From an uncultured Saprospiraceae bacterium (GTDB taxonomy: Bacteria > Bacteroidota > Bacteroidia > Chitinophagales > Saprospiraceae), in assembly GCA_937995755.1 (NCBI GenBank), contig CALKJD010000002.1:1-64000 (forward strand): a stretch of DNA of 64,000 nt, read 5' to 3'. Shown in pieces: positions 54,257-62,625 of this stretch (positions within the stretch are counted from its first letter, which is position 1; the number at the start of each line of letters is the position of its first letter). The notes under the pieces are model-generated. The model had not been told where the DNA came from. It saw only the letters and a program-made list of their open reading frames with translations, and made no database searches. The translations under genes were made by a program, and so were the position numbers.

Positions 54257-54780
54257 ACTTTCCCACTTAATAGTCTACGTTTTTCTCTAGCGCCTCTGGA
54301 TCTTACTCCTGCAGAACCATGAGGCATCCTATAGTCTATAGCTGAAATCACCTCTTCACGGAGCTCTGGGTATTGCATAGCGATATCTGCGCACACAGTC
54401 ATACCAAATGCAGTAAAGGCAATAGGGTACTTAGGGTTAGATAAATACTCTAGACATCTATCGTATACTTCTGACTGTAACTCTTCGGGTATTTTCATAA
54501 ACTGAAAGGTCCGCAGTGTATTACGCACGACCGCATCATGTTTAGGTTCGTCCAGATTAGACACCATGCGAGCTAAATAGGGTAAGAGTAGGCTTGGTTG
54601 CTTCTCTGCGAGTATTCCTACAGGCCAAGCGGCATGCTGACAAGTTCGTAATTCATCGCTGAAAAAGCATTGCATTAGCTCTTCTATTCGACTTTCGTCT
54701 TTCAGGATAAGATTAACAACTGTGACCGCCATTTTTTTTGATTGGCCTGCTGCTAATATAGATTCTATTTCGTTTTTCAT
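54253..54780 (-). CDS. HEAT-repeat-like protein of unknown function
   Basis: A 175-residue, all-helical soluble protein. Repeated helix pairs of about 35 residues (AAWPVGILAEKQPSLLLPYL, VRNTLRTFQFMKIPEEL, AFGMTVCADIAMQYPEL) suggest HEAT or Armadillo-type repeats, so it probably binds another macromolecule. The C-terminus is basic (RSRGAREKRRLL), perhaps for nucleic-acid or membrane contact. No catalytic motif. It has a -7 box at 54821 and a 4-bp tail overlap with the DUF4294 gene. Confidence 0.65.
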   Translation of the reverse strand: MKNEIESILAAGQSKKMAVTVVNLILKDESRIEELMQCFFSDELRTCQHAAWPVGILAEKQPSLLLPYLARMVSNLDEPKHDAVVRNTLRTFQFMKIPEELQSEVYDRCLEYLSNPKYPIAFTAFGMTVCADIAMQYPELREEVISAIDYRMPHGSAGVRSRGAREKRRLLSGKV

Positions 54781-54820
54781 GCCTTACCAATTAATTAGCA
54801 CCTTTTTAACATTTATAAGT

Positions 54821-54828
54821 CAAACATA
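54821..54828 (-). promoter_or_regulatory. Bacteroidota -7 promoter box (TATGTTTG)
   Basis: Exact TAnnTTTG on the minus strand, 40 nt before the ATG of the HEAT-like gene. Confidence 0.45.
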
Positions 54829-54987
54829 CTGCTTAATAGGACGTTAGAGAGCTGAATTGTAATTAATTGCGATTTTTAACATACAAGTAAATGACGTTGA
54901 CTGCTTAGGCACGATTATTGATTATCAATAGATTATAGTTTATAATGTTTTTTAATACGAATGATCGCCTAAGAACATAATAATGAG

Positions 54988-54995
54988 TACTTTTG
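54988..54995 (+). promoter_or_regulatory. Bacteroidota -7 promoter box (TACTTTTG)
   Basis: Exact TAnnTTTG followed by CGGCC, a typical context, about 125 nt before the lytic transglycosylase ATG. Confidence 0.55.
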
Positions 54996-55119
54996 CGGCC
55001 GATTTTACTGAAAGTGCCTTTACACAGCACAATTAATAACCAAGATCAAGGCTTCTACTACCCATAGATAGCTATTACACTCCCAAGTAATCCGATTTTG
55101 GAACGTAAAAATTATTACC

Positions 55120-56364
55120 ATGAACACTATCAAGTGTATCACTCTTAACATCTTGATGCTATCTGTAGGCTTATGCTTATCGGTGGCAAGCTATGCCAAT
55201 GCAAAAGACCTTTTCGTCGATGCAGAAGTAGAGCAGCGTGTCCAAAGCATGACGTCTAGTATAGACTTGCGCTACACGGCTGAGGTCAAAAAGAAGATCA
55301 AACAATATACTATCTCACAGCGATCTGCTAGTGAGGTACTTCTAGGAAGGATTTCTATATATTTTCCACTTATCGAGTCTAAGCTTAGAGAAAGAGGAAT
55401 GCCAGATGACTTGAAGTATCTTGCTGTCATCGAATCTGGGTTGATTCCACACGCTAAGTCTGGAGCAGGAGCCGCTGGACTATGGCAGTTTATGAAGCCT
55501 ACTGCGCGTATGTATGGTATGAAGATAAACAGGACTGTCGATCAGCGAAGAGATCCTGAGATATCCACAGATGCCGCGTTGGATTATCTCCAATACTTAT
55601 ATGAAAAGTATGATGATTGGGCATTGGCAATGGGTGCGTATAACTGTGGTCCAGGCAATATGAATAGAGCTATTCGTAAAGCTAATAGTACAGACTTCTA
55701 TAAGGTGTCAAAGTATCTACCGAGAGAGACAAGGGGCTATGTACCTAAGTTTATCGCGATGAGTTATCTTATGAATTACTACTACTCTCACGACCTTACG
55801 CCCAATATGCCTCACAGTAGTGTATTGAATACAGCTACCAGTAGAGTGTTTAATAAGGTAAACTTCAAAGAACTGAGTGCTAAGTTTCAATTGGATCTAG
55901 AGACCATACAGTTATTAAACCCTACATATATCAGGGATTTTATTCCAAATGGTCCAGAACATAAATTGACACTTCCAACGGATAAGATGGCTGATTTTTT
56001 ATCTGGTGTAGAATCAGAAGAGCCACTTATATTATACAATCATATCAATGGCAAAAAGAGGTTACTATCTTCTATAAGAGAAGCAATCTATGTGACTGTT
56101 TTACCTTCGATAGATATGTACGAATCTAATATTAATACAGCACCTAAAATGCCAAGTAGATACAATGCTCAAAGCAACAATACGGAAGCATATTTACTAA
56201 GCGGTAAGAAGTATTTATATCACACATTGAGGAGAAAAGAATCTCTTTTGGATGTAGCAAATAAGCACGATATGGAGCTTACTAAGCTAATGGAGATTAA
56301 TAGTTATACTACTCATAATCTTCCGGCTCCAGGCGATTCCATTAAGGTGATTACTGAAGGATAA
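55120..56364 (+). CDS. Lytic transglycosylase with LysM domain (MltD-like)
   Basis: A 414-residue exported enzyme that cleaves peptidoglycan between MurNAc and GlcNAc. Residues 1-28 are a signal peptide (ending YANA). The SLT domain (about 80-235) carries the catalytic Glu E105 in AVIESGLIPHAKSGAGAAGL, the LWQFMKPTARMYG block and MGAYNCGPGNMNRAI. A C-terminal LysM domain (about 368-412; YHTLRRKESLLDVANKH) binds the glycan. Between them is a longer, less conserved region. It resembles MltD but is not a lipoprotein. A strong terminator follows. Confidence 0.92.
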   Translation: MNTIKCITLNILMLSVGLCLSVASYANAKDLFVDAEVEQRVQSMTSSIDLRYTAEVKKKIKQYTISQRSASEVLLGRISIYFPLIESKLRERGMPDDLKYLAVIESGLIPHAKSGAGAAGLWQFMKPTARMYGMKINRTVDQRRDPEISTDAALDYLQYLYEKYDDWALAMGAYNCGPGNMNRAIRKANSTDFYKVSKYLPRETRGYVPKFIAMSYLMNYYYSHDLTPNMPHSSVLNTATSRVFNKVNFKELSAKFQLDLETIQLLNPTYIRDFIPNGPEHKLTLPTDKMADFLSGVESEEPLILYNHINGKKRLLSSIREAIYVTVLPSIDMYESNINTAPKMPSRYNAQSNNTEAYLLSGKKYLYHTLRRKESLLDVANKHDMELTKLMEINSYTTHNLPAPGDSIKVITEG

Positions 56365-56759
56365 GTTAGATATAAAATATAGAAGAATTAATAGTGCCAC
56401 AGATTTATTTCTGTGGCACTATTTGTTTTACAAAGCCGATGGTTCGAACTTGGACTTATCACGGAGTAAGATGAAAACCTTGTGGCTTAATAAAGTCTAT
56501 TTGATTCTCAGTGACATTAAGTATTGTGAAGTCTTTTGTAAAGCACAAAATCACTCTACCTAGATTGGAAATGAAATCAATAATTAAATTAAAGTCTGAG
56601 GCTCTAGAATATTGCAAAATAAGATCTCACATTTGAAGAAGTGTCAAGAGTAAATAAATATTACTTTTCCAGAAGACTCTTGTCTTGATCTGTTTTTTGT
56701 ACGTATAGTGTTGGGTTGATGTGTAGTAGAAAACGAACAATAGACTTTTATGATTGACT
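56365..56759. other. 395-bp intergenic region
   Basis: After the terminator at 56390-56430 there is a short GGTTCGAA stretch near 56450 resembling a tRNA T-loop, without a cloverleaf around it. Otherwise no gene, promoter box or repeat was recognised. Confidence 0.4.
56390..56430 (+). terminator. Intrinsic terminator of the lytic transglycosylase gene
   Basis: A perfect 14-bp stem (AATAGTGCCACAGA with TCTGTGGCACTATT), a 6-nt loop and a T-rich tail, 26 nt past the stop. Confidence 0.9.
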
Positions 56760-57422
56760 CTAATAGTTCTCCACCACATCTAATTTTGCGAGAGGAGTGT
56801 TCTTTTTCAATTCATCAAAATTTTCTTGTATTTGACCTAGTATTTCTTGTATATCATTAGATATTATTTTCTGCGGACGACCATAGATTAATCTAGAAGT
56901 ATGAGGCAGTATTAGTGCATCACCTTTGGGCATTGCCATGCCCAATCCCTGCAAATAGGCTGGAACAAAAGAAATGTTGGGTCTCTGCTTTAGTACAAGC
57001 GCAATTCCGGCTTTTAGAGGTTCTTCTACTTCTGGTTTTCCTCGAGTACCTTCCGGAAATATGATAAGTGACTTTCCTTTATCAAGAGCAGCTATCATCT
57101 GAAAGATAGGATCGTTTGAAGGATTTTCCTTATTTCTCTTTCGTTCTATAAGTAAACTATTAATGATTTTTTCACTAAAAAATGTGGTGAAACGATTCTT
57201 ACCAAAATGGTCTCTAGCCGCAACAGGCATTACGTTATGCACAATTTCACTAGGCAGCGACGCCATAATGGACATAGTATCTAAATGACTGTTGTGATTT
57301 GCAACAATAATAAATTGTTCTTCGTCTTTTAGAAAATCTGAATTGTCCATTTTTACACCAATGATGAGTTTCAAAAAATATCTCAATATCACTGAATAGA
57401 TTAATCTTAATAAGCTCTTCAT
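56760..57422 (-). CDS. 1-acyl-sn-glycerol-3-phosphate acyltransferase-like protein
   Basis: A 220-residue PlsC-family acyltransferase. An N-terminal membrane-associated helix (about 5-23) is followed by the catalytic H-x4-D in ANHNSHLDTMS (about 42-52), an Arg-rich acceptor-site helix and IFPEGTRGKPEVE (about 128-140). It would acylate lysophosphatidic acid or another lysolipid. It is third in a minus-strand operon, 10 bp after a CdsA-like gene, and so probably provides or remodels acyl groups for the phospholipid built by its two partners. Confidence 0.85.
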   Translation of the reverse strand: MKSLLRLIYSVILRYFLKLIIGVKMDNSDFLKDEEQFIIVANHNSHLDTMSIMASLPSEIVHNVMPVAARDHFGKNRFTTFFSEKIINSLLIERKRNKENPSNDPIFQMIAALDKGKSLIIFPEGTRGKPEVEEPLKAGIALVLKQRPNISFVPAYLQGLGMAMPKGDALILPHTSRLIYGRPQKIISNDIQEILGQIQENFDELKKNTPLAKLDVVENY

Positions 57423-57432
57423 AATTAATGAT

Positions 57433-58380
57433 TTAGTACGCCATGAAATAAATAATATGAAAAAAAACAGGAGCAGAGTATGACAAGGAATCTATCCTAT
57501 CTAATATCCCTCCATGACCTGGAATCGTAGATCCAGTATCTTTTACTCCTATGTCTCTTTTGACCGCAGACATAACTACATCTCCTAAGAAACCAGATAA
57601 TGCTACAGTAAAACTTACTAATAGTACTTGTGGTGTCGATAGGGGAGTAAGGAATGCTAATCCATATCCAATCGCGGTAGTAGTAACTAAGCCGCCAATA
57701 AAACCCATCCAAGTCTTATTGGGACTTACCTTAGGTATAATCTTACTATTGCCAAATAGCTTACCCCACGTAAACTGTAGTACATCATTAATCTCAGTCA
57801 AGAACACTAGAAATAAGAGTAAACCTCGACCACCAGATTGGAATCCATCGATATCTGGCAAGGATATCAAATAAGCCATATGGCTGAGTCCAAATACGGT
57901 AAGCATCAGTGTCCACTGTAAGTTAGACATAGATTTAATGATGCCATTTGTCTCACCCTTAAGTACCAACCGTATTGGCAAAATCAGAAACATCACGACC
58001 GGAATAAAAATGATAAAGGCACCGTACCATTGTATATACGCTAAGTAATACTGTACAGGGATCGCTACGATAGCCCAGAAAATAGCTCTTCGATCTGCAT
58101 TACGAAAATCAAGAAGTGAGTATAACTCTCTAAATGCCAGGAATGATAGGAAGGCTAATGAAATATATGATATCGTAGTGTTGAGTAGTGTAGCGGATAT
58201 AAATATCGTAGCCATTACCCACCAAGATTTGGTTCTAGATTTCAATTCACTGAAGTCGATATGCGGCTTCACCTTACCCATTATGAAGAACAGAGATGAT
58301 GCGAAAATCAGTACTGCGAATATGATACTAGTGACAAAATGCAAGTCATTGCTATATATATTATGAATTAGATCTAACAT
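57433..58380 (-). CDS. ynbB: CDP-diglyceride synthase, YnbB-like
   Basis: A 315-residue membrane phosphatidate cytidylyltransferase with about seven helices. The family signature lies at about 270-297: SAVKRDIGVKDTG, then IPGHGGILDRIDS, with the metal-binding aspartates and Lys. The overall sequence (FGLSHMAYLISLP, IPKVSPNKTWMGFIGG, the end APVFFHIIY) is close to what I remember of Escherichia coli YnbB, more so than to housekeeping CdsA. It makes CDP-diacylglycerol from phosphatidate and CTP. The start overlaps the upstream CDP-alcohol gene by 7 bp, suggesting direct substrate hand-over. It could still be the only CdsA of the cell. Confidence 0.85.
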   Translation of the reverse strand: MLDLIHNIYSNDLHFVTSIIFAVLIFASSLFFIMGKVKPHIDFSELKSRTKSWWVMATIFISATLLNTTISYISLAFLSFLAFRELYSLLDFRNADRRAIFWAIVAIPVQYYLAYIQWYGAFIIFIPVVMFLILPIRLVLKGETNGIIKSMSNLQWTLMLTVFGLSHMAYLISLPDIDGFQSGGRGLLLFLVFLTEINDVLQFTWGKLFGNSKIIPKVSPNKTWMGFIGGLVTTTAIGYGLAFLTPLSTPQVLLVSFTVALSGFLGDVVMSAVKRDIGVKDTGSTIPGHGGILDRIDSLSYSAPVFFHIIYFMAY

Positions 58381-58973
58381 GATAATGATTTTGATAGCCT
58401 TGTATAAGTGCTAATGAGTAATAGGGGAACCGCTAGATAAAAGAGGTAAATAGAGTAGACTGAAAAACCTACCCATGCGAAACTCAGGATACCATAGATA
58501 CTTATTAGGAATGCTCTATCGCTTTTGCCCATAGGACCATCATACCTTCGCTTGCCACCAATAGCCTTAGCCATTAACCCTGCAAATTCATTGAGTATAG
58601 AGAGACAGATAAAAAGTACGATGAGGTATATGGCTCCGCTTTCAAACTTGAGTAGTGGAAAGAAAATCGCCACGTCAGATACGATATCACCTAACTCATT
58701 GAGTACTTCCCCTTTTTTGGATTGCTGGTTATATACTCTAGCCATCATGCCATCTAGCGCATTGAGAGCCATACGTAAGAGCAGACCAATGGGCAAAGCA
58801 AGATAGTATAGTATATGGCTGTCAGCAAACCAGAAGAACCCTCCAATAATGAATGATAGTCCTATAGATGCTATGGTGATTTGATTGGCTGTGATATGTG
58901 CGCTATGTAATGCATCTAAGACAGGCCTTAGCAATTGTTGAAATTTCGGTTTTAGATTGTATATCGAGATCAT
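58374..58973 (-). CDS. ynbA: CDP-alcohol phosphatidyltransferase, YnbA-like
   Basis: A 199-residue membrane enzyme that should join an alcohol to CDP-diacylglycerol. The signature is altered: NALDGMMAR, 8 residues, then GEVLNELGD; Asn replaces the first and third of the four aspartates of the D-x2-DG-x2-AR-x8-G-x3-D-x3-D motif. From memory, Escherichia coli YnbA has the same NALDG and LNETGD, plus matching blocks LLRP, HITANQIT and RRYDGPMGKSDRAF, so the change is a family trait, not decay. Head group unknown. First gene of ynbA-ynbB-acyltransferase, with its own promoter. Confidence 0.85.
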   Translation of the reverse strand: MISIYNLKPKFQQLLRPVLDALHSAHITANQITIASIGLSFIIGGFFWFADSHILYYLALPIGLLLRMALNALDGMMARVYNQQSKKGEVLNELGDIVSDVAIFFPLLKFESGAIYLIVLFICLSILNEFAGLMAKAIGGKRRYDGPMGKSDRAFLISIYGILSFAWVGFSVYSIYLFYLAVPLLLISTYTRLSKSLSC

Positions 58974-58995
58974 ACTTGTTGCGTTGAGTACGATA

Positions 58996-59003
58996 CAAAT
59001 TTA
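58996..59003 (-). promoter_or_regulatory. Bacteroidota -7 promoter box for the ynbA-like operon (TAAATTTG)
   Basis: Exact TAnnTTTG on the minus strand, 22 nt before the ATG of the CDP-alcohol phosphatidyltransferase gene. Confidence 0.55.
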
Positions 59004-59304
59004 GATCTGCGGCATTTCCAATGTAGGAATAGGTGTTATTTGTAATTCCTGTTTTAGGAACGGATGGTGGGTAAATTTTAAAACTGACAGTTAATTTATC
59101 ATGGAAAGAAGCGTATTATTACTTCAATAAATCCAAAGCATTTAGTGGAAAAAACTGTTGTATCATATAGCTCTGTAATCTTATCTATTGACAAAAAGTA
59201 CCACGTCGCTCAATTTCTTAGGGTGTGGCATTGTCTTCGTCTTTATGTCAGATAAATACTTGCTTTTATTTACAATATAAGTGACAAGCGCAAGAGCTAC
59301 CTAA

Positions 59305-59339
59305 ATAAAAAAAAGAGCCTCTTATAAATAAGAAGCTCT
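59305..59339 (-). terminator. Intrinsic terminator of tRNA-Gln
   Basis: Stem AGAGC-T-TCTTAT with ATAAGA-G-GCTCT (12 bp with one G-U pair), loop of 2 nt before opening, and a run of eight T on the minus strand, 10 nt past the tRNA. Confidence 0.85.
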
Positions 59340-59349
59340 AATTGCTTTG

Positions 59350-59421
59350 TTGACCTACAAGGACTCGAACCTTGAATAACAGAACCAAAAACTGCCGTGT
59401 TACCAATTACACCATAGGTCA
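59350..59421 (-). tRNA. tRNA-Gln (TTG)
   Basis: A 72-nt cloverleaf on the minus strand: acceptor arms TGACCTA and TAGGTCA, D-arm with AATTGGTAACAC, anticodon loop TTTTGGT (anticodon TTG), T-arm CAAGG/CCTTG with TTCGAGT. The last base pair of the anticodon stem is T-T, as seen in other glutamine tRNAs of the phylum. CCA is not encoded. Confidence 0.92.
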
Positions 59422-59506
59422 GTGTGTTAGCGGGTGCAAATTTATAATAATTTTCATTTAAATGTAATCCTAAAGAGAAAAATTTTCATGAACGTTAATA
59501 CTAGGT

Positions 59507-60052
59507 TTAATCCGCATTTACAATACTGTATATCGAAGCTAGATTACGACCTCGACCATTGTAGTCTAATCCATAGCCTATCACGAATTCATTAGGTATT
59601 TCAAAACCTATATATGCAAGGTCTAAATCGTGTTTGATAGCATCAGGCTTTAATAATAAGCTGCACACTCTGACTGATTTAGCGCCTTTAGACTTCAAAG
59701 TAGGGAGATATGCAGCTAGTGTATTGCCAGTATCTACGATATCTTCTACTATTATCACATGTCTATCAGTCATGTCAGGTTCTGCGGCGTGATCTATTTT
59801 CACTTTTCCTGTGGACTCCATGCCTTCGTATGAGGACACACGCAGTAGCTGCAATTGGCATTCAAAATCAAACTGGCGACATAGGTCTGCAGCAAATATA
59901 AATGCACCATTGAGTAATGCTATTACTATTGGTGGTTCCTCAGAGGTATAGTCTTTATTGATTTCTGCTCCTAATGAAGCCACTCTCCTGGCTATATCGG
60001 CTGCAGATAAGTACTCTTTAAATTGGTATTCTCCTAATTTGACAACGTCCAT
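59507..60052 (-). CDS. hpt: Hypoxanthine phosphoribosyltransferase
   Basis: A 181-residue purine-salvage enzyme. The PRPP-binding loop is VIIVEDIVDTGNTLAAYL (about 94-111); the flexible loop region and the end YGLDYNGRGRNLASIYSI are typical. VIALLNGAFIFAADLCRQ is the pyrophosphate-binding segment. Length matches the family (about 175-185). It stands alone, with no clear promoter box. Confidence 0.94.
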   Translation of the reverse strand: MDVVKLGEYQFKEYLSAADIARRVASLGAEINKDYTSEEPPIVIALLNGAFIFAADLCRQFDFECQLQLLRVSSYEGMESTGKVKIDHAAEPDMTDRHVIIVEDIVDTGNTLAAYLPTLKSKGAKSVRVCSLLLKPDAIKHDLDLAYIGFEIPNEFVIGYGLDYNGRGRNLASIYSIVNAD

Positions 60053-60179
60053 TGACTTGATTTGAAATTGATATTAGTATATATACTAGGTATAACAAAA
60101 TCAATGCCTTTTTACGCTACCGTCATTAATATTGACAATCTAGAGTAAATGCAACTTGATCTGTGTGGTATAATCTTGT

Positions 60180-61583
60180 CTACTCCAAACCGTATTTGTC
60201 TATGAGATAAATAAGACTAGTCATGGCCGCGGCACCTAGCTCTAACTCTCTTTTATTGACAGCGTCAATTCTATCTATATCTGTGTGGTGGTAATCAAAA
60301 TATCGTTGCGAGTCAGGCCTTAGTCCAATAAGTAAGCCTTTCTGCGATTTAAGTGGTCCTATATCTGCACCAGACCCTCCAGTGCTAAACTGTAGACCAT
60401 ACGACTCGAGTAATGGAAGCCATTGGCTCACATGCTTGTAAAAAGGCTTAAGTACATCTGCATGACCATCAAAACTAAATCCTCTAGGGACAAAGCCACC
60501 AGCGTCAGACTCTAATGCTGCAAGATGAAATTCGCCTTTCTCATCACTTAGACGAGCGTATTCTCTTCCGCCTGCAAGTCCATTTTCTTCATTTTGAAAC
60601 ATGACACATCTGATCGTTCGTTTAGGCTTATACCCAAGCTCAAGCATAGTACGTATTACTTGTAAACTATGTACACATCCTGCTCCATCATCATGAGCAC
60701 CAGCACCTACATCCCAACTGTCTAGATGACCACCTACCAATATGATTTCATGTGGAAATTCTGAACCTCTAATCTCACCGATTACACTATGAGAGGTTTT
60801 TTCACCCATTGGTTTTGAGTTATTTTTAATAGACACACTTACTTTTCCTTGGACTAAGGTTTTACTTAAAAGATTGGCATCATTTGTTGATATTGATATA
60901 GCCGGTATTTGCTTGACACCTTCTTTATATATGCTAGTGCCAGTATGCGGCACATCATCTTGTCTAGTCGTCATAGATCTTACTAATACCGCTACAGCAC
61001 CATATGCAGCAGCAGCGGATGCACCATATACACGCTGATCTACTGCGCCACCATATGCATTAAAGGTTCGTATCTTGGTGGGATCCATAGGTCTATTATA
61101 AAATACGATTTTGCCTTTCACCTTTTCAGTACCTAGCGCTTCGACCTCATCTAAGCCCTTTACTTCGATGATTTCGGCTTCTAGTACTTTACCATCAGTA
61201 CCTATCATATTGCCAAGGGATAAGGCGTTGAGTCTTTGTGTATTTGGTGAGGTCATATACACCTCTTCTTTTTCTCCTCTTTCCCAATAATTGACTTTAC
61301 ACTCTTGAGTCCACACGCTGTCGAAGCCAATAGTTTTCATCTTAGATTCCATGAATACTACTGCTTTCTCTGAGCCTATAGATCCAGCCAATCTAGCACC
61401 TACGTTAGTGGTAAAGTCTGTGAGCCAATCGTAGCATTCTCCGTTAGTAAGAATTTGGTTGTGAATGTCTTTGATGAATTTAGCGTCTATATCTTGTTGA
61501 TTACTATCATCTTGGGAGATAAGCATAGTACCAAGGAGACATAGAGCAGAACACAATATGGATCGAAGAAAATAACTATTCAT
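60180..61583 (-). CDS. M28 family zinc metallopeptidase (carboxypeptidase Q-like)
   Basis: A 467-residue exported peptidase started at the ATG at 61583, which gives a signal peptide (MNSYFLRSILCSALCLLGTM, ending ISQ). The frame is open for another 204 bp but that part lacks sense as a leader and runs towards the divergent gene. Zn ligands are in VGGHLDSWDVGAGAHDDGAG (His and Asp), FQNEENGLAGGREYA (Glu-Glu) and ESDAGG; a PA domain insertion (about 130-230) has AVAVLVRSMTT. It probably degrades dipeptides or N-terminal residues outside the cytoplasm. Confidence 0.9.
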   Translation of the reverse strand: MNSYFLRSILCSALCLLGTMLISQDDSNQQDIDAKFIKDIHNQILTNGECYDWLTDFTTNVGARLAGSIGSEKAVVFMESKMKTIGFDSVWTQECKVNYWERGEKEEVYMTSPNTQRLNALSLGNMIGTDGKVLEAEIIEVKGLDEVEALGTEKVKGKIVFYNRPMDPTKIRTFNAYGGAVDQRVYGASAAAAYGAVAVLVRSMTTRQDDVPHTGTSIYKEGVKQIPAISISTNDANLLSKTLVQGKVSVSIKNNSKPMGEKTSHSVIGEIRGSEFPHEIILVGGHLDSWDVGAGAHDDGAGCVHSLQVIRTMLELGYKPKRTIRCVMFQNEENGLAGGREYARLSDEKGEFHLAALESDAGGFVPRGFSFDGHADVLKPFYKHVSQWLPLLESYGLQFSTGGSGADIGPLKSQKGLLIGLRPDSQRYFDYHHTDIDRIDAVNKRELELGAAAMTSLIYLIDKYGLE

Positions 61584-61794
61584 GGTGATTGAGTTTAAAA
61601 TATATCGTCTGTAATGCCTGCTTCTTTTGGGAAATCGTGCACTACAAATGGCAAATGAATTACCAATATTGCAGATATAATGATTGAAATGTAATAATAC
61701 AATTTCCAAGATAGTTTTTAGTAATACACAGATAGAGGATTGAATTGCAAATATTGTTAGTGTAAATAATGCTACGACCTCAAACAAAACTCAT

Positions 61795-61802
61795 TACCTT
61801 TG
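61795..61802 (+). promoter_or_regulatory. Bacteroidota -7 promoter box (TACCTTTG)
   Basis: Exact TAnnTTTG match ending 4 nt before the ATG of the PAP2-like gene; leaderless or very short leader if used. Confidence 0.5.
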
Positions 61803-61806
61803 TAAT

Positions 61807-62478
61807 ATGAATACAACAGCACGTCTTGGCGCTAAATTAATATCTATCATCATGCACCCAATGTTTATGATGACTTATGTGCTATTGGTATTGTTCAAGT
61901 TCAATCCTTACCTATTCGGATTAGCAGGAGATAAAGGTCAAGAGTTGTTTTTGATTACAGTAGTGATTTTGTCTGTTTTTTTCCCACTGGTAGCAGTGTT
62001 GATGATGAAAGCATTAAATATGATAGAGTCGCTCGAAATGAAGAGTAAAGAAGAGCGCGTAGGGCCACTGATTGTTACAGGTATTTTCTATTTGTGGTTA
62101 TTTATGAATATTAAGGACAATACTTCAATATCTGAGGTGTTTTCATTTTTTGTGTTGGGATCTACGATTGGTTTATTTATTAGCTTTTTTGTTAATAATT
62201 TTTCGAAAATAAGTTTGCATTCAGTAGGAATGGGTGGGCTCTTAATGGGCATCTTTTTTATAAGACAATACTTTACTTATGGTCATGCACAGTTTTCTTT
62301 AGGTGGGCTAGGTGCTTATAATATTCATATCAATTTGATTTTAGGCATAGTAATTTTGCTTTGTGGATTAGTGGCATCTAGCAGACTATTCTTGGGAGCG
62401 CATGATACAAGAGATGTTTCAGGTGGTTTTCTTGTGGGAGTATTATCACAGATTATAGCGTTCAACATCTTTTTTTAG
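61807..62478 (+). CDS. Divergent PAP2-like membrane protein
   Basis: A 223-residue protein with about six membrane helices. S192-R193-x5-H199-x3-D203 (SRLFLGAHDTRD) matches motif 3 of type 2 phosphatidic-acid phosphatases exactly, and H138 in ISLHSVGMGG stands where the PSGH motif would be. Motif 1 (K-x6-RP) is not intact; KSKEERVGP is the nearest. It may be a lipid phosphatase acting on a phospholipid or undecaprenyl pyrophosphate, or a non-enzymatic relative. It begins a plus-strand run that includes the two CFFC proteins. Confidence 0.6.
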   Translation: MNTTARLGAKLISIIMHPMFMMTYVLLVLFKFNPYLFGLAGDKGQELFLITVVILSVFFPLVAVLMMKALNMIESLEMKSKEERVGPLIVTGIFYLWLFMNIKDNTSISEVFSFFVLGSTIGLFISFFVNNFSKISLHSVGMGGLLMGIFFIRQYFTYGHAQFSLGGLGAYNIHINLILGIVILLCGLVASSRLFLGAHDTRDVSGGFLVGVLSQIIAFNIFF

Positions 62479-62625
62479 AAGCAATACATAAAAGTCTATA
62501 GCAGAATTGGTGTAAAGATCAAGTGCTAGCAGGCCTTACGAATAGTGTGTTTTAGTAAATGTGCTATACTTAACAAAATAACATTTTCTTAGGAACCTCA
62601 GATAGTCTACATTCGTTTTCCAATT

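Larger units (their letters stand above)
54781..55119. other. 339-bp divergent intergenic region
   Basis: Holds two promoter boxes pointing apart: minus-strand 54821 for the HEAT-like gene and plus-strand 54988 for the lytic transglycosylase, which thus has a leader of about 120 nt. No small open frame or repeat was seen. Confidence 0.45.
58974..59349. other. 376-bp region between ynbA and tRNA-Gln
   Basis: Contains the ynbA promoter box (58996) and the tRNA-Gln terminator (59305-59339). No gene seen between; a small TTCCT/AGGAA hairpin near 59045 is too weak to interpret. Confidence 0.4.

Noticed and set aside
56440-56460. Possible tRNA remnant around GGTTCGAA
   Set aside because: No acceptor, D or anticodon arms can be folded around it.
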